A program made the position numbers and the translations under genes. Shown here piece after piece: positions 38,352-47,468 of a stretch of 64,000 bases of DNA. The stretch covers positions 1-64,000 of the forward strand of contig CAKOXT010000006.1 in assembly GCA_934130285.1 (NCBI GenBank). Reading direction: 5' to 3'. The notes beneath the pieces are model-generated. The model was not told the origin of the DNA and searched no databases. It was given only the letters and a program-made list of their open reading frames with translations. The stretch comes from an uncultured Clostridia bacterium (GTDB lineage: Bacteria > Bacillota > Clostridia > TANB77 > CAG-508). How positions within the stretch are numbered: position 1 is the first letter of the stretch; the number at the start of each line of letters is the position of its first letter.

Positions 38352-38477
38352 ATGAATAATTTAGATATGAACGCTCTTATGAAAATCATTTCAAAAATGG
38401 ATAAAAAAGACTTGGAAGCTGGGCTTGCCAAGGCACAAGAGATTTTAAAGCAAAAGAATAATGGAAGCACTAACTAA
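38352..38477 (+). CDS. 41-residue small protein of unknown function
   Basis: A short gene reading MNNLDMNALMKI and ending QKNNGSTN, preceded by a strong AGGGGG ribosome site eight bases before the ATG. The protein is predicted to be a single amphipathic, Lys-rich helix with no signal or membrane segment. It is the first of three small plus-strand genes (38352, 38742, 39079) that stand apart from the minus-strand genes around them. The open frame on the opposite strand here is a shadow. I know no function. The strong ribosome site and sensible codon use are the evidence for it being real. Confidence 0.65.
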   Translation: MNNLDMNALMKIISKMDKKDLEAGLAKAQEILKQKNNGSTN

Positions 38478-38576
38478 CCAAAGATACTCTACTTTGAAAA
38501 ATATTTATTTTTTCAACATTTTTATTGGTAATTGTTTAAAAATTGAAAGACATAATAATGTATTAACATTATTAAA

Positions 38577-38595
38577 GGGCGTTCTGCAAACGCCC
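38577..38595 (+). terminator. GC-rich hairpin after the 41-aa gene
   Basis: The perfect 7-bp stem GGGCGTT / AACGCCC with a 5-nt loop is followed by AATTTTC. It stands out in this AT-rich region and lies about 100 bp after the small gene. Confidence 0.6.
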
Positions 38596-38616
38596 AATTT
38601 TCAATATACATAAAAT

Positions 38617-38708
38617 GAACAGATCAGATTTTTCAATAAATTTATTCGCGTACAAAAATTTATGAAATAAATTCTATAAACAATGTAGTATAACGACAGT
38701 AATACTAC
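38617..38708. repeat. Dispersed intergenic repeat, copy 4 (degenerate)
   Basis: It retains GAACAGAT, the linker-like TTCGCGTACAAAA, a P2 stem AATTTAT-gaa-ATAAATT and the conserved CAATGTAGT, followed by a different P3 stem GTAGTAT / ATACTAC (38685-38708). P1 pairing is partly lost. Confidence 0.4.
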
Positions 38709-38741
38709 TCTCATATTATATTAAAAATAAGGAGGTATTTT

Positions 38742-39092
38742 ATGGATGAAGAACTATTAGATAAATTATCAAGCATACTCTCAGAAAAAAACATTAATAT
38801 AAATGATATTCTAGAAAATTTTCAAAACACATCATCAAGTGAAAATGCTTCCGAAGAAACAAACGACTTCAGTAAAATAGATCCTGCAACACTTTTAAAA
38901 TTACAAAAAATCATGAGTCTACTCAACTCTAAAAAAACAAACTCAAAAGATGAAACCTTACTTTTAGCATTAAAACCATATATGAGAGATTCAAAAAAAG
39001 AAAAAATAGATCAATACATAAAATTACTTCACATTATTAATATGTTCGAGAAATTTCAAGAAATGGGAGGAAATATAAATGACTTTTTATAA
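38742..39092 (+). CDS. Small cytoplasmic helical protein (116 aa), unknown function
   Basis: A 116-aa protein with no signal or membrane segment. The N-terminal third has a Ser/Asn/Glu-rich stretch; the C-terminal half contains LALKPYMRDSKKEKIDQYIK followed by a Leu/Ile-rich helix. From memory, short clostridial proteins with an ALKPYL-R-K-K-IDQ pattern exist, but I know of no described role. A perfect AAGGAGG site precedes the start. The stop overlaps the next gene by 14 bp, so the two are almost certainly co-translated. The 41-aa gene lies upstream with a hairpin and repeat copy 4 between them. Confidence 0.75.
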   Translation: MDEELLDKLSSILSEKNININDILENFQNTSSSENASEETNDFSKIDPATLLKLQKIMSLLNSKKTNSKDETLLLALKPYMRDSKKEKIDQYIKLLHIINMFEKFQEMGGNINDFL

Positions 39093-39468
39093 TCCTCTTT
39101 TCTTTAATTATCCTCCATTTTTTAATAAACAATCCACAAACAATGCAAAAAATGTGAATAACTACCATCAAAATTCATCTTTAAAACCAAAAAGTCAAAA
39201 CAATTATCAAGCTTCTTCTACTCAATTTTCAGAACTTACTAAAAATATAGATTCTCAAAACATTAAATTCTCAGAAGAAAAAACAAACCATATTGACAAT
39301 AAAAAAAGCAATTACAAAAATCCATTTAATTTAGGAATTTTTAGTAATTACTTACAAGAAACAGATAATATTATTATCCTAGCTCTATTATATTTTCTAT
39401 ATACCCAAAAATCTTCTAATATGCCTTTAATGATATGTCTTTTACTTCTTTTACTTGATGATGAATAA
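39079..39468 (+). CDS. Asn-rich protein with C-terminal hydrophobic hairpin (129 aa)
   Basis: A 129-aa protein of unknown function. The first 20 residues are aromatic and Pro-rich (YNPLFFNYPPFF). Residues 21-85 are low-complexity and rich in Asn, Ser, Gln and Lys. The C-terminal 35 residues contain two hydrophobic stretches, around IIILALLYFLY and LMICLLLLLLDDE, which could form a membrane hairpin. It begins inside the end of the 116-aa gene, where GGAGG acts as its ribosome site. It is convergent with minC. The architecture is reminiscent of small spore or coat-associated proteins, but I cannot support that from sequence. Confidence 0.7.
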   Translation: MTFYNPLFFNYPPFFNKQSTNNAKNVNNYHQNSSLKPKSQNNYQASSTQFSELTKNIDSQNIKFSEEKTNHIDNKKSNYKNPFNLGIFSNYLQETDNIIILALLYFLYTQKSSNMPLMICLLLLLLDDE

Positions 39469-39536
39469 CCTTGACTATACTCATAGTAAAATCAACTAAA
39501 CTATTAATCTTGGTCTCTTTAAACCATATAAAATAA

Positions 39537-40142
39537 TTAACCAATCTCTATATTTTCACCATCTAAATATATAAATGGCAATTTATAATCATTTTCTGGA
39601 ATTTCTTTTAATATATTAGAAATTCTAACCTGTGTGGGTTCAATTGAATTAGCAGATATAATTGCCTTTTTATTTCCATTTGCACCAGCATGAGCAAGCC
39701 CTCTTATTTTACCAGTAACTATAATATTCTCGCCAGCAATAACTTCAGCACCATAATTTAAATCACCCAAAATAGCTATACTACCAGAAAATTCTTCACG
39801 CTGACCAGAACGTAAATTACCTCTAATAAACTTAGTTTCTGATGTTTCAACAGAACTTTCAAATGTTCTTTTAATTGCATGTAACCCCAATACTTCGCTG
39901 GCTTCGCCAAATGTTATTTTAGTATCTATCTCTGGCTTTAAAACTGTTCTTACAGCAGTTTGTTCATTTTCTTTCAAGGCTTTTCCAACAATATGTATAG
40001 GCAATCCATTTTTCTCATAGTATTTTTTTATTCTTGGAAGTTTTGATCTAAATTCTTCTAAAACTTCGTCAAATTCTGTAGCTGCATTTACCATTATTCT
40101 AATTTCATCTTTTGTACTAGAAATTCTTATACAACTTCTCAT
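39537..40142 (-). CDS. minC: Septum site-determining protein MinC
   Basis: MinC inhibits FtsZ polymerisation away from mid-cell and normally works with MinD. The N-terminal domain (about 1-75) is divergent. The C-terminal beta-helix domain is clear: RSGQREEFSGSIAILGDLNY followed by GAEVIAGENIIV and GKIRGLAHAGANGN, the most conserved MinC signature. The length, 201 aa, is near the usual size. It is the last gene of the mre cluster, 130 bp after mrdA and separated from it by a strong terminator, so it may be expressed separately. A minD gene normally follows minC in Clostridia but is not here; the next genes run in the opposite direction. Confidence 0.92.
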   Translation of the reverse strand: MRSCIRISSTKDEIRIMVNAATEFDEVLEEFRSKLPRIKKYYEKNGLPIHIVGKALKENEQTAVRTVLKPEIDTKITFGEASEVLGLHAIKRTFESSVETSETKFIRGNLRSGQREEFSGSIAILGDLNYGAEVIAGENIIVTGKIRGLAHAGANGNKKAIISANSIEPTQVRISNILKEIPENDYKLPFIYLDGENIEIG

Positions 40143-40234
40143 TTTCCATCATTCCCTTTTCAAGACTAATTATTCTTTTTATATCTGAAACATATTATAT
40201 CATCATTTTTCATATTTGTGTTTATTTTAATAAA

Positions 40235-40267
40235 AAAATAGGAAAATTCAATGAATTTTCCTATTTT
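40235..40267 (-). terminator. Terminator between mrdA and minC
   Basis: A perfect 15-bp stem, AAAATAGGAAAATTC / GAATTTTCCTATTTT with a 3-nt loop, lies five bases after the mrdA stop. Confidence 0.75.
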
Positions 40268-40271
40268 GCAT

Positions 40272-42378
40272 TTATCTAATAACTTCCATTTCAGATGTTG
40301 CAGACACATCTTCATTAACCTCTTGTACATTCATACCAAAGTATTCGCTAATTATATCTCTAACAACTTCTGCAACATAATAACCATGTCCACCATTTTC
40401 AACCATACCAACAACAGCAATTTCTGGGTCATCAAATGGTGCAAAACCAACGAACCACGCATTTATTATGTCATTTCCATTAGCATCTACACCAGCTTCT
40501 GTTGAACCTGTCTTACCACCAACAGCTATACTAAATCCTTGGAAAATTGAAGCCGCTGTACCAGTATCATCAGTAACTCCTCTCATTCCTTCTAAAACAG
40601 CATTCATATTTTCATCACTTATTTGTAGACTCTCTGTATCTTTAGCTGTAATACCAAGTTTTTGATTTATATATTCTTGTATTTCCGTTGTTGAAACCTG
40701 CTTTCCATCTGCTGTAACAATATTTTTTATTAATGTTGGGTTAACCACTTTTCCTCTATTAGCTATCATTGCAATATATTTAGCTACTTGAATTGGTGTA
40801 AAGTCATTATAACTTTGACCAATTGAAGCAGATAACAATGTGCTCTCTGGTGCCGTATCGTTTTTAGCAGCTGAAGTTTCTGGTGAAGCAAGAGTTCCTG
40901 ACGCTTCATAAGGTAACTCAATTCCTGTCTTTCTACCAAGTCCAAAATAATTTGCATATGCTGCTAATTTATCAAGTCCTAATCTCCAACCTGTTTCATA
41001 GAAATAATAGTTACATGACTTCTCTAGCGCTCCTACAACATTCAATCTTCCGTGTCCAATATGATATGAATCATATATCCAACAATGTGGTCTGTTTCCA
41101 TAAGGATAAATACCCGTATCATTTATTCTCTCTGATGTCGTAATTTTTCCTTCCTGCAAACCAGCTATTGCAGTAACCATTTTAAATATTGATCCAGGAG
41201 CATACGTTCCTTGAATTGCCCTATTCATAAGTGCTGAATTAGAATTGTATTCTGCATATTTAGCTTGACTAATACCATTTAAAAACTCTGCAGGCTCATA
41301 ATCAGGGCAACTTACCATTGCTAAAATCTCACCTGTTTTTACATTAATAACAACAGCTGAACCGCCTTGTGCATTATATTGTTTTCCGAATCCTCCTGCC
41401 TTAATTTTCTCAATATTATTCTTTAATGCCGTCTCTGTTACGCTCTGAAGATTAGAATCAATAGTTAATACAACATTAGCACCACCAACAGCCTCTTTAG
41501 TAACATACTCTCCTGTTGACGTTCCATCAACTGTCATATCTATCTGCTTTGTACCATTCTCACCCTTTAAATAATCTTCAAACAAACGCTCAATTCCTGT
41601 TCTTCCTATATAATCATCTTTTTCATATTTATCAGAATTTGCATTATATTCTTCCTCATTTATTCTACCTATATAACCAAGAACATGAGAAGCTAAACTT
41701 CCTTGTGTATACACTCTATTTGACTTAGTCTCTATAGAAACTCCTGGTAATTCTGTTCCTCTTTCATTTATTTCTAAAGCACTAGCTCTTGAAACATTTG
41801 AAGCAATCTCTAAAGCACTTGTTGATGAATATCCTTCATGTTCAATTGTATATCTAAGTCCAACAATCTTTCTTGCCTTAGCAATATCAGTTTCAGTAAC
41901 CTCATACTTATCTTTCATTACATAAAAAGCTTCTTCCGGGCTTGCTTGGCTAGATATATCATTATCTTCTCTCCATTTATTCATTTGTTCTTCATTATCA
42001 AAATTATACTGAAATGGTTCAATTGAAATAGGGAAATCATCTATATACTTATCACCATTTTTCTCAAAGATCTCTGCTAATGCAAGCATTGCATTATTCA
42101 TTTCCTCTTCTGAAGCTTTTGATTTAAACAACTGTACATTGAATCCCATTTGCGTATCCGCTAAAACCGTACCTGTTCTATCTAATATCTTTCCTCTAGC
42201 TGCTTGAATCGTTGCCTCCTTAGATAATTTAGTATTTGAGGTTTCACGATACTCTTTTCCATGTATAATTTGCAAATTAAAAAGTTGCATCAATAAAATA
42301 ATTCCGAACTATATAAATAAATGTATTTAATAAATTAAATCTAAAATTTGTTTTTTCAGTTTCCGTTTTATTAAACAA
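40272..42378 (-). CDS. mrdA: Penicillin-binding protein 2 (elongasome transpeptidase), start region frameshifted
   Basis: A class B penicillin-binding protein that cross-links peptidoglycan in the elongation complex with MreBCD. Active-site motifs are intact: SIFK in GTYAPGSIFKMV, SCN in KSCNYYFYE and KTG in VGGKTGSTEAG. The uninterrupted frame covers 40272-42293 but would begin inside the membrane segment. Upstream, TTG at 42378, with AGAAGG spaced eight bases away and 14 nt after the mreD stop, opens a frame encoding the expected cytoplasmic start and first half of the anchor (NFRFNLLNTFIYIV). That frame runs out, while the main frame continues FGIILLMQLFNLQIIHG. Removing one base near 42306 joins them exactly. 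Either this is a sequencing or assembly error, or the allele is damaged or recoded. Confidence 0.9.
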
Positions 42379-42392
42379 GCTACACCTTCTTT

Positions 42393-42926
42393 CTAAAAAT
42401 ATCTCGTTAATATATTTTTCTGTTTAAATTGTCTCTCAAGAATAGCTCCTAATTTTAAAAACATATTATAAAAAATCAAAATTAAAATTGCATTATATAA
42501 TGTTTCTACAAGTAAAATCTTTGAAAAAGCCTCTATTTCAACAGGGATTTCAAGAACTAATATATTTAAGAAATAATTTGCAATTTCACATACAACAGTC
42601 ATTCCTACAACCATTATCAAAATAGTAACTTTATTGTCTTTTGAAAAATTTTTATCAAAATAATTTGCAATAATTGCAACTAAGCAAAACATTATTGCAG
42701 TTACTCCAAGCGTTTTTCCCACAACTAAATCTAAAGTAATTCCTGTTAATAAAGCCATAATTATTGAAAACTTATTATCTGTAAATAACCCCAAAAACAA
42801 TATATAAATTATAAAAATATTAGGTCCTATACCTGCAATCGTAAACCAATTAAAAAAATCAGCTTGTACAAAATACAACAATATAAAAATTACATAAGTA
42901 AGAACCCCAATCAGAAATTTCTTCAT
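42393..42926 (-). CDS. mreD: Rod shape-determining membrane protein MreD
   Basis: A 177-aa integral membrane protein of the elongasome that associates with MreC and PBP2. The sequence is mostly hydrophobic, with about five membrane segments and family features such as the acidic residue in the first loop (VQADFFNWFTIAGIGPN) and GITLDLVVGKTLGV near residue 65. The length fits MreD. It sits in the standard order between mreC (80 nt upstream) and mrdA (14 nt downstream). Low sequence conservation is normal for the family; position and topology carry much of the call. Confidence 0.9.
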   Translation of the reverse strand: MKKFLIGVLTYVIFILLYFVQADFFNWFTIAGIGPNIFIIYILFLGLFTDNKFSIIMALLTGITLDLVVGKTLGVTAIMFCLVAIIANYFDKNFSKDNKVTILIMVVGMTVVCEIANYFLNILVLEIPVEIEAFSKILLVETLYNAILILIFYNMFLKLGAILERQFKQKNILTRYF

Positions 42927-43006
42927 AAAAAACCTTCCTACTTTTTATTTAATAAAAAGAATTCTACATATCACATATACTAAATATTAATTTCTAAATC
43001 ATACAT

Positions 43007-43819
43007 TTACTTAATTACAAGAACTGTATACAATTTAGAAAAATCAACTGCAGTCTCAACAACAGCATATCTATCAGTAATATTTTTAGTATTTACAACT
43101 TGTTTAATTGTTCCAATAGTAATTCCTTTTGGATAAATACCACCTATTCCAGAAGTAACAACACTGTCACCAACTAAAAGTTCTGATGATGTATCTATAT
43201 AAGAAGCATTTAAATATTTATCATCTTCAACAGATCCTTTACAAATAATACTCTCTTCTGATGTACTAATCATAGCACTTACAGAACTCGCACTATCAAC
43301 AATTACTTGAACTTTTGCTGTATTATCTGTAACTGATATAACATGACCAACTAAACCTTTATCAGCAATTACAGTCATATTTTTTTCAATTCCTTGTTTT
43401 GATCCAGCATTTATAACAATATTACTACTATAGTTACTAACATCCTTATCAATAACATATGCAGGTATTGTCTCATACTCTTGATATTTTTCACTTAAAT
43501 TTGCATATTCCTGCAATTTAGAATTTTCAGCTTTTAAAACTTCTAACTCTCTAACTTGAGTTTCTAGTTCTTTATTTTGTGCTTTCAATTCTTCATTTTC
43601 TTTTTTCAAAGTATCTAAGTTAGAAAAAAACTCCGTATCTCCTGTAACCTTATGTTTTAGGATTGTAAAAGCATTTTGAATAGGCATTATTATAGAAGTA
43701 GCAAAACCTTCAGCATATGACAAATTATCTCTATTAACATTTGTCAAAATAACTAACAATATTAATATAATTACAGTAATTACTGTTCCCATAGCTCCGG
43801 AACGTTTATTTTTATACAT
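43007..43819 (-). CDS. mreC: Rod shape-determining protein MreC
   Basis: A bitopic protein that scaffolds the elongasome outside the membrane. One membrane segment (about 11-27) is followed by a coiled coil (about 65-105, KKENEELKAQNKELETQ) and the two beta-barrel domains, with conserved VISVTDNTAKVQVIVD and VVTSGIGGIYPKGITIG segments. The length, 270 aa, is typical. It begins three bases after the mreB stop, so translation is probably coupled. Confidence 0.94.
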   Translation of the reverse strand: MYKNKRSGAMGTVITVIILILLVILTNVNRDNLSYAEGFATSIIMPIQNAFTILKHKVTGDTEFFSNLDTLKKENEELKAQNKELETQVRELEVLKAENSKLQEYANLSEKYQEYETIPAYVIDKDVSNYSSNIVINAGSKQGIEKNMTVIADKGLVGHVISVTDNTAKVQVIVDSASSVSAMISTSEESIICKGSVEDDKYLNASYIDTSSELLVGDSVVTSGIGGIYPKGITIGTIKQVVNTKNITDRYAVVETAVDFSKLYTVLVIK

Positions 43820-43822
43820 ATT

Positions 43823-44845
43823 CTAAACTCTCCTCTTAGTTTTTAATTCTCTCATTTTACTATCGTCATTTAAAATTTCATAAAGTCCAAGTGCAACACA
43901 TTCATCAGGTTTATCTGCAATCTTAGCATCAACCATCACTCTTTCTTTTATCAATTCATCTATTTTATCAATATTAGCTCCCCCACCCGTAATCATCAAA
44001 CCATTCATATGAACATCATTCAATAATTCTGGTGGTGTTCTATCAAGAGTTTCTCTAATACCTTCTATTATTTTATCAATAGAACCTCGTATTGCTTCAT
44101 GAATCTGAAAAGCATTTACCCTTATAGTCTTTGGAAAACCAGTAATCAAATCTCTTCCCTTTACCTGTCTAATTTGATTAACAATTGGCTTAACAGAAGC
44201 TAACTCTATCTTTAATTTTTCAGCAGCATTCTTTCCAATTTCAACATCCATATTTTTTCTTATATAATCAATAATATCTTGGTCTAAATCATCACCTGCT
44301 ACCTTTACAAAATTACAAGCAACAATTTTTCCTAATGCAATAACTGCAATCTCTGTTGTTCCACTTCCTATATCAACAATCATAGAAGCCTCTGGACTAG
44401 ACACATCCATTTTTGCTCCTATTGCCGCAGCCAAAGTTTCTTCAACAAAACAAATCTCTTTAACTCCTACATCTAACAAAAGTTTTAATACAGCTCTTCT
44501 CTCAACTTCTGTCATACCAATATGTAAATTAATAACAACTCTAGGACTTCCTATATTTTCTGTAGCTTGAAGTTCTGCAATAAATTCTGCCATCATCATT
44601 TCCATGGCATTTAAATCTGCTATTCCAGCATGTAATAAAGGTCTTAGTGCCTCTATTTTTCCAGGAGTTTTCCCTATCATCTCTTTTGCATCATTTCCTA
44701 TAGCAACAACATCTTGTGTTTTCTTTTCTATTGCTATAATTGATGGTTCATTCTTTATAATTCCTTTATCTTGTAGTACTATCAATATTGAAGAAGTTCC
44801 CAAATCAATACCAATATTCTTACCACGCAATTTAAAAAAGTTCAT
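43823..44845 (-). CDS. mreB: Rod shape-determining actin homologue MreB
   Basis: A cytoplasmic actin-fold ATPase that forms membrane-associated filaments directing lateral wall synthesis. Phosphate 1 motif NIGIDLGTSSILI, phosphate 2 SMIVDIGSGTTEIAV, and adenosine motif MNGLMITGGGANI are all present. I choose the ATG at 44845 rather than the TTG six codons upstream: GGAAGGA is spaced eight bases from the ATG, and MNFFKLRGKNIG is a plausible start with a hydrophobic, basic membrane-binding tip. It lies 23 nt after radC. Firmicutes may have several MreB/Mbl/MreBH paralogues; the mreCD context makes this the canonical one. Confidence 0.93.
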   Translation of the reverse strand: MNFFKLRGKNIGIDLGTSSILIVLQDKGIIKNEPSIIAIEKKTQDVVAIGNDAKEMIGKTPGKIEALRPLLHAGIADLNAMEMMMAEFIAELQATENIGSPRVVINLHIGMTEVERRAVLKLLLDVGVKEICFVEETLAAAIGAKMDVSSPEASMIVDIGSGTTEIAVIALGKIVACNFVKVAGDDLDQDIIDYIRKNMDVEIGKNAAEKLKIELASVKPIVNQIRQVKGRDLITGFPKTIRVNAFQIHEAIRGSIDKIIEGIRETLDRTPPELLNDVHMNGLMITGGGANIDKIDELIKERVMVDAKIADKPDECVALGLYEILNDDSKMRELKTKRRV

Positions 44846-44868
44846 TTTCAACAATCCTTCCAAACGTC

Positions 44869-45549
44869 TTATAAAAAAGCACTTTTAAATTCTCCATCCC
44901 CAATAACTATGTGATCTAACAATTTAATTCCAAATAAATCTGCACATAGCTTTATCCTTTTTGTTACCTCAAAATCTTCCTGACTTGGTGTTGCATTACC
45001 GCTCGGATGATTATGTATTAAAATAATTTTATCTGCTCCCATTTTTATTGGCTCTGCCAAAATTTCTTTTGGCTCAATAACTGCAAAATTTGTTCCACCA
45101 AATGAAGCATCTATTATTCTTACAATTTTATTTTTATTATTTAATATAACTACTTTAACAATTTCTCTTTTTTCAAATCTTAATTCTTCCATAAAAACTT
45201 TTGCAACATCTTTAGAAGAATATACAAAAAGCTCATTTTCAATAGGCCTTGATAATCTTTTAGCTAGTTCAAAAGCAGCCTTTAATCTAATTGCCTTAAC
45301 CCTTCCAATTCCTTTTATTTTTTTCAACTCTTCTAAAGAAATCTCTTGCAATGCTCTAAGCTCATTTCCAATAAAACTATTACTCAATGAAATCACCTTA
45401 TGAGCAAGTTGTATAGAAGTTTCATCCTTTGTACCACTCTCAATGATTATTGCCAACAATTCTGAATTAGATAAACAAGCTTCACCATATAATTCTAATT
45501 TTTCATATGGTCTCTCATACATTGGCAATTCTTTTACCTTTAAAGTCAA
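44869..45549 (-). CDS. radC: RadC-family JAB-domain protein
   Basis: A conserved protein with an N-terminal helix-hairpin-helix (LKKIKGIGRVKAIRL, about residue 70) and a C-terminal JAB/MPN metalloprotease-like domain carrying IHNHPSGNATPSQED. Despite the name, its role in DNA repair is doubtful and its biochemical activity is unproven. I place the start at the TTG at 45549, spaced seven bases from AGGAAGGA; this gives a start TLKVKELPMYERPYEKL that matches the usual RadC N-terminus, while the longer frame adds eight unlikely residues. The C-terminus (GDGEFKSAFL) is slightly shorter than usual. It is 27 nt after the DUF4321 gene and just before mreB, a common clostridial order. Confidence 0.9.
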   Translation of the reverse strand: MTLKVKELPMYERPYEKLELYGEACLSNSELLAIIIESGTKDETSIQLAHKVISLSNSFIGNELRALQEISLEELKKIKGIGRVKAIRLKAAFELAKRLSRPIENELFVYSSKDVAKVFMEELRFEKREIVKVVILNNKNKIVRIIDASFGGTNFAVIEPKEILAEPIKMGADKIILIHNHPSGNATPSQEDFEVTKRIKLCADLFGIKLLDHIVIGDGEFKSAFL

Positions 45550-45576
45550 CCAAACATCCTTCCTATAGCCCAAAGT

Positions 45577-45831
45577 TTAAAGTTTATTATATATAAATGC
45601 TGCAATAATCATACCAACTATACTTGCCACATTTATTTTTATACGTAATTCTATACTAATCTTTAATATGCTTAAATCTAGTCCAACAGGTCCACTTGTT
45701 CCAAATTCTTCTCCATAAGCAAGCCATGAAAGCCAACTAACTTGTGAAGCAAAATTAGCAATTAACCCTCCTATAACAATTCCACATAATAAAAATATCA
45801 AAAGTATCCACAAATTTTTTTCTCTAATCAT
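45577..45831 (-). CDS. Small DUF4321-type membrane protein
   Basis: An 84-aa protein with two predicted membrane segments, WILLIFLLCGIVIGGLIANF near the N-terminus and NVASIVGMIIAAFIYNKL at the C-terminus, joined by an extracellular-looking loop. Small proteins of this kind precede radC/mreB in many Clostridia (DUF4321); their role is unknown. The start is set at the ATG at 45831, which has GGAAAGGA upstream; an ATG nine codons earlier lacks a ribosome site. It is the first gene of the mre operon, about 120 bp from a strong promoter. Confidence 0.8.
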   Translation of the reverse strand: MIREKNLWILLIFLLCGIVIGGLIANFASQVSWLSWLAYGEEFGTSGPVGLDLSILKISIELRIKINVASIVGMIIAAFIYNKL

Positions 45832-45952
45832 TTTAGTTTTGTTCCTTTCCAAAGGCATAAAATAATTTGAAAAGCCATCAAAATTTATGTACTATTTTTT
45901 CAAATCTAACCTTTATCTTTTGTTACGGATTATTACATTTTAACATGTATGT

Positions 45953-45981
45953 ATTATATATTCTGAAGTCATTTTTTTCAA
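45953..45981 (-). promoter_or_regulatory. SigA-type promoter of the DUF4321-radC-mre operon
   Basis: TTGAAA (45981-45976), a 17-nt spacer and a perfect TATAAT (45958-45953) on the minus strand, about 120 bp before the DUF4321 start. Confidence 0.75.
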
Positions 45982-46077
45982 GTTTTTTTCCTAGTTTTCC
46001 ATTTTTTTATCATTTATTTTTTTACACCACCATGCTACAATTTACTTAAGTACTAAACCAACTAAAGGAGCATGTCA

Positions 46078-46440
46078 ATGTCAAATTATAAATACATTTA
46101 TTTACCCATTTCATACTTAGAAAAAGAAAACATCTCTAAAAAAGATTTTTTAGAAAATTCCCCAGAAACTCAAGATTTTCTTAAAAAATTAACAAATAAA
46201 ATTTCACCCTTTACAGAAATACATAATATATTTTTAGTCTCTGATGAATTTATATTAGTTACTAAAAACAAATCCAATATAATATTTGAAAATCAAACAT
46301 ACTTTAATAAATTCAAAGACTTTATCTTAAATTCAAATTTTAAAAAACACATCAATTTTGATGATAAAAAAAGGGAAATATCAATTAATTCTGATACTCC
46401 CCCAATATTTTATAATATTTTAAATGAATTCTTAGTATAA
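46078..46440 (+). CDS. Hypothetical cytoplasmic protein (120 aa)
   Basis: I do not recognise this protein. It is predicted to be soluble, rich in Phe, Lys, Asn and Ile, with alternating strand and helix pattern and no motif I can name. The sequence AAAGGAG lies seven bases before the ATG at 46078; an ATG six bases earlier is too close to it, so 46078 is the better start. The gene is isolated and on the opposite strand to its neighbours, divergent from the mre operon and overlapping the end of the convergent M23 gene by 9 bp, with no terminator between them. Confidence 0.65.
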   Translation: MSNYKYIYLPISYLEKENISKKDFLENSPETQDFLKKLTNKISPFTEIHNIFLVSDEFILVTKNKSNIIFENQTYFNKFKDFILNSNFKKHINFDDKKREISINSDTPPIFYNILNEFLV

Positions 46441-47436
46441 GTAATTTTGTGGATTTTGGCATATTCCATTAATTCTAACTTCTAAATGTAAATGTGGTCC
46501 TGTTGAATTTCCTGTACTTCCAACAGTTGAAATAATTTGTCCTTGTGACACATATTGTCCAACTGAACAATTAACAGTACTACAATGTGCATAGTAAGTT
46601 TGTACACCATTTCCATGATCAATAACAACCAAATTACCATATGTTCCTTTTGGTCCAGCATATGTAACTGTACCAGCAGCTGCCGCACCAACAGGTGTTC
46701 CTTTTGAAGTTGCTATATCTAATCCAGTATGTGTTCCTCTACTACGTTTACCAAATCTAGATGTTATTGTTCCAGATACAGGTCTCGCCAAAGATATACC
46801 TATTGCTTGATTACTATATGAAACAGTTTGCGATGTATTAACCTTTCCAGAATAAGAACCACTTGATTTAACAGTTGATTTAGCTGTCACTACTGGAACT
46901 ACTGGGGCAGGTGCAACATACAAACTTTCCACAACAGCATTAGTAGATGACTCTTCTAATTTTTCTGAAGAATACTTAGCAACATATGATATAGAATTTG
47001 CATTAGTACTTTCTTTACTTTTTAAAGTTTCAATTATACTATCAGCCTCAGCAGCAGTCGCAACATACGCTTTTTCCTCACCATCAAGCATTATCGCAAA
47101 ATCTTTATAGTAAGGTGTGCCAGAAGCTATAACAGTATCAAACACCTCATCTTCATTTGCCTCTACTTCTTTTTTTGAATAGCAAACCTCATATTCAGGC
47201 ATTTGATCGATTTCAACAAAAGCAATTTTGTCACCATCACCAGATTTTATATATTTTTCTATTCTTTCCTCTAACTGCCCTTTTGTATCAGTATATCCTA
47301 TAATTTCTCCATTTAACTTTACAGCATACATGGGTCTAAATAAAAAATATAGAATACCTATAACAATTAAAAGAGCAAAAGTTAATATTAGTACTAATTT
47401 TATTGATTTTCTAAAATGAATAAAAAAAGTTTTCAT
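46432..47436 (-). CDS. Membrane-anchored M23 peptidoglycan endopeptidase, paralogue 1
   Basis: A 334-aa protein with an uncleaved membrane segment (about 12-33) and an extracellular part. Residues 34-160 contain a short domain starting YAVKLNGEIIGYTDTKG that is shared with the protein at 53068-54135. A Ser/Val-rich linker precedes an M23 (LytM) domain (about 230-334). Zinc ligands are visible: the first His in THTGLDIA, the Asp in the same motif, and HLHLEV near the end, plus TYYAHC. M23 enzymes cut peptide cross-bridges in the wall. The intact ligands suggest activity. It is a single-gene unit with a good promoter upstream; its 3' end overlaps the convergent small gene. Confidence 0.9.
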   Translation of the reverse strand: MKTFFIHFRKSIKLVLILTFALLIVIGILYFLFRPMYAVKLNGEIIGYTDTKGQLEERIEKYIKSGDGDKIAFVEIDQMPEYEVCYSKKEVEANEDEVFDTVIASGTPYYKDFAIMLDGEEKAYVATAAEADSIIETLKSKESTNANSISYVAKYSSEKLEESSTNAVVESLYVAPAPVVPVVTAKSTVKSSGSYSGKVNTSQTVSYSNQAIGISLARPVSGTITSRFGKRSRGTHTGLDIATSKGTPVGAAAAGTVTYAGPKGTYGNLVVIDHGNGVQTYYAHCSTVNCSVGQYVSQGQIISTVGSTGNSTGPHLHLEVRINGICQNPQNYLY

Positions 47437-47468
47437 TTATCTCCCTTTCCAAACTTCATACATTATAC

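Noticed and set aside
38282..38470. Minus-strand frame opposite the 41-aa gene
   Set aside because: No ribosome site; the plus strand has AGGGGG directly before an ATG and a better protein.
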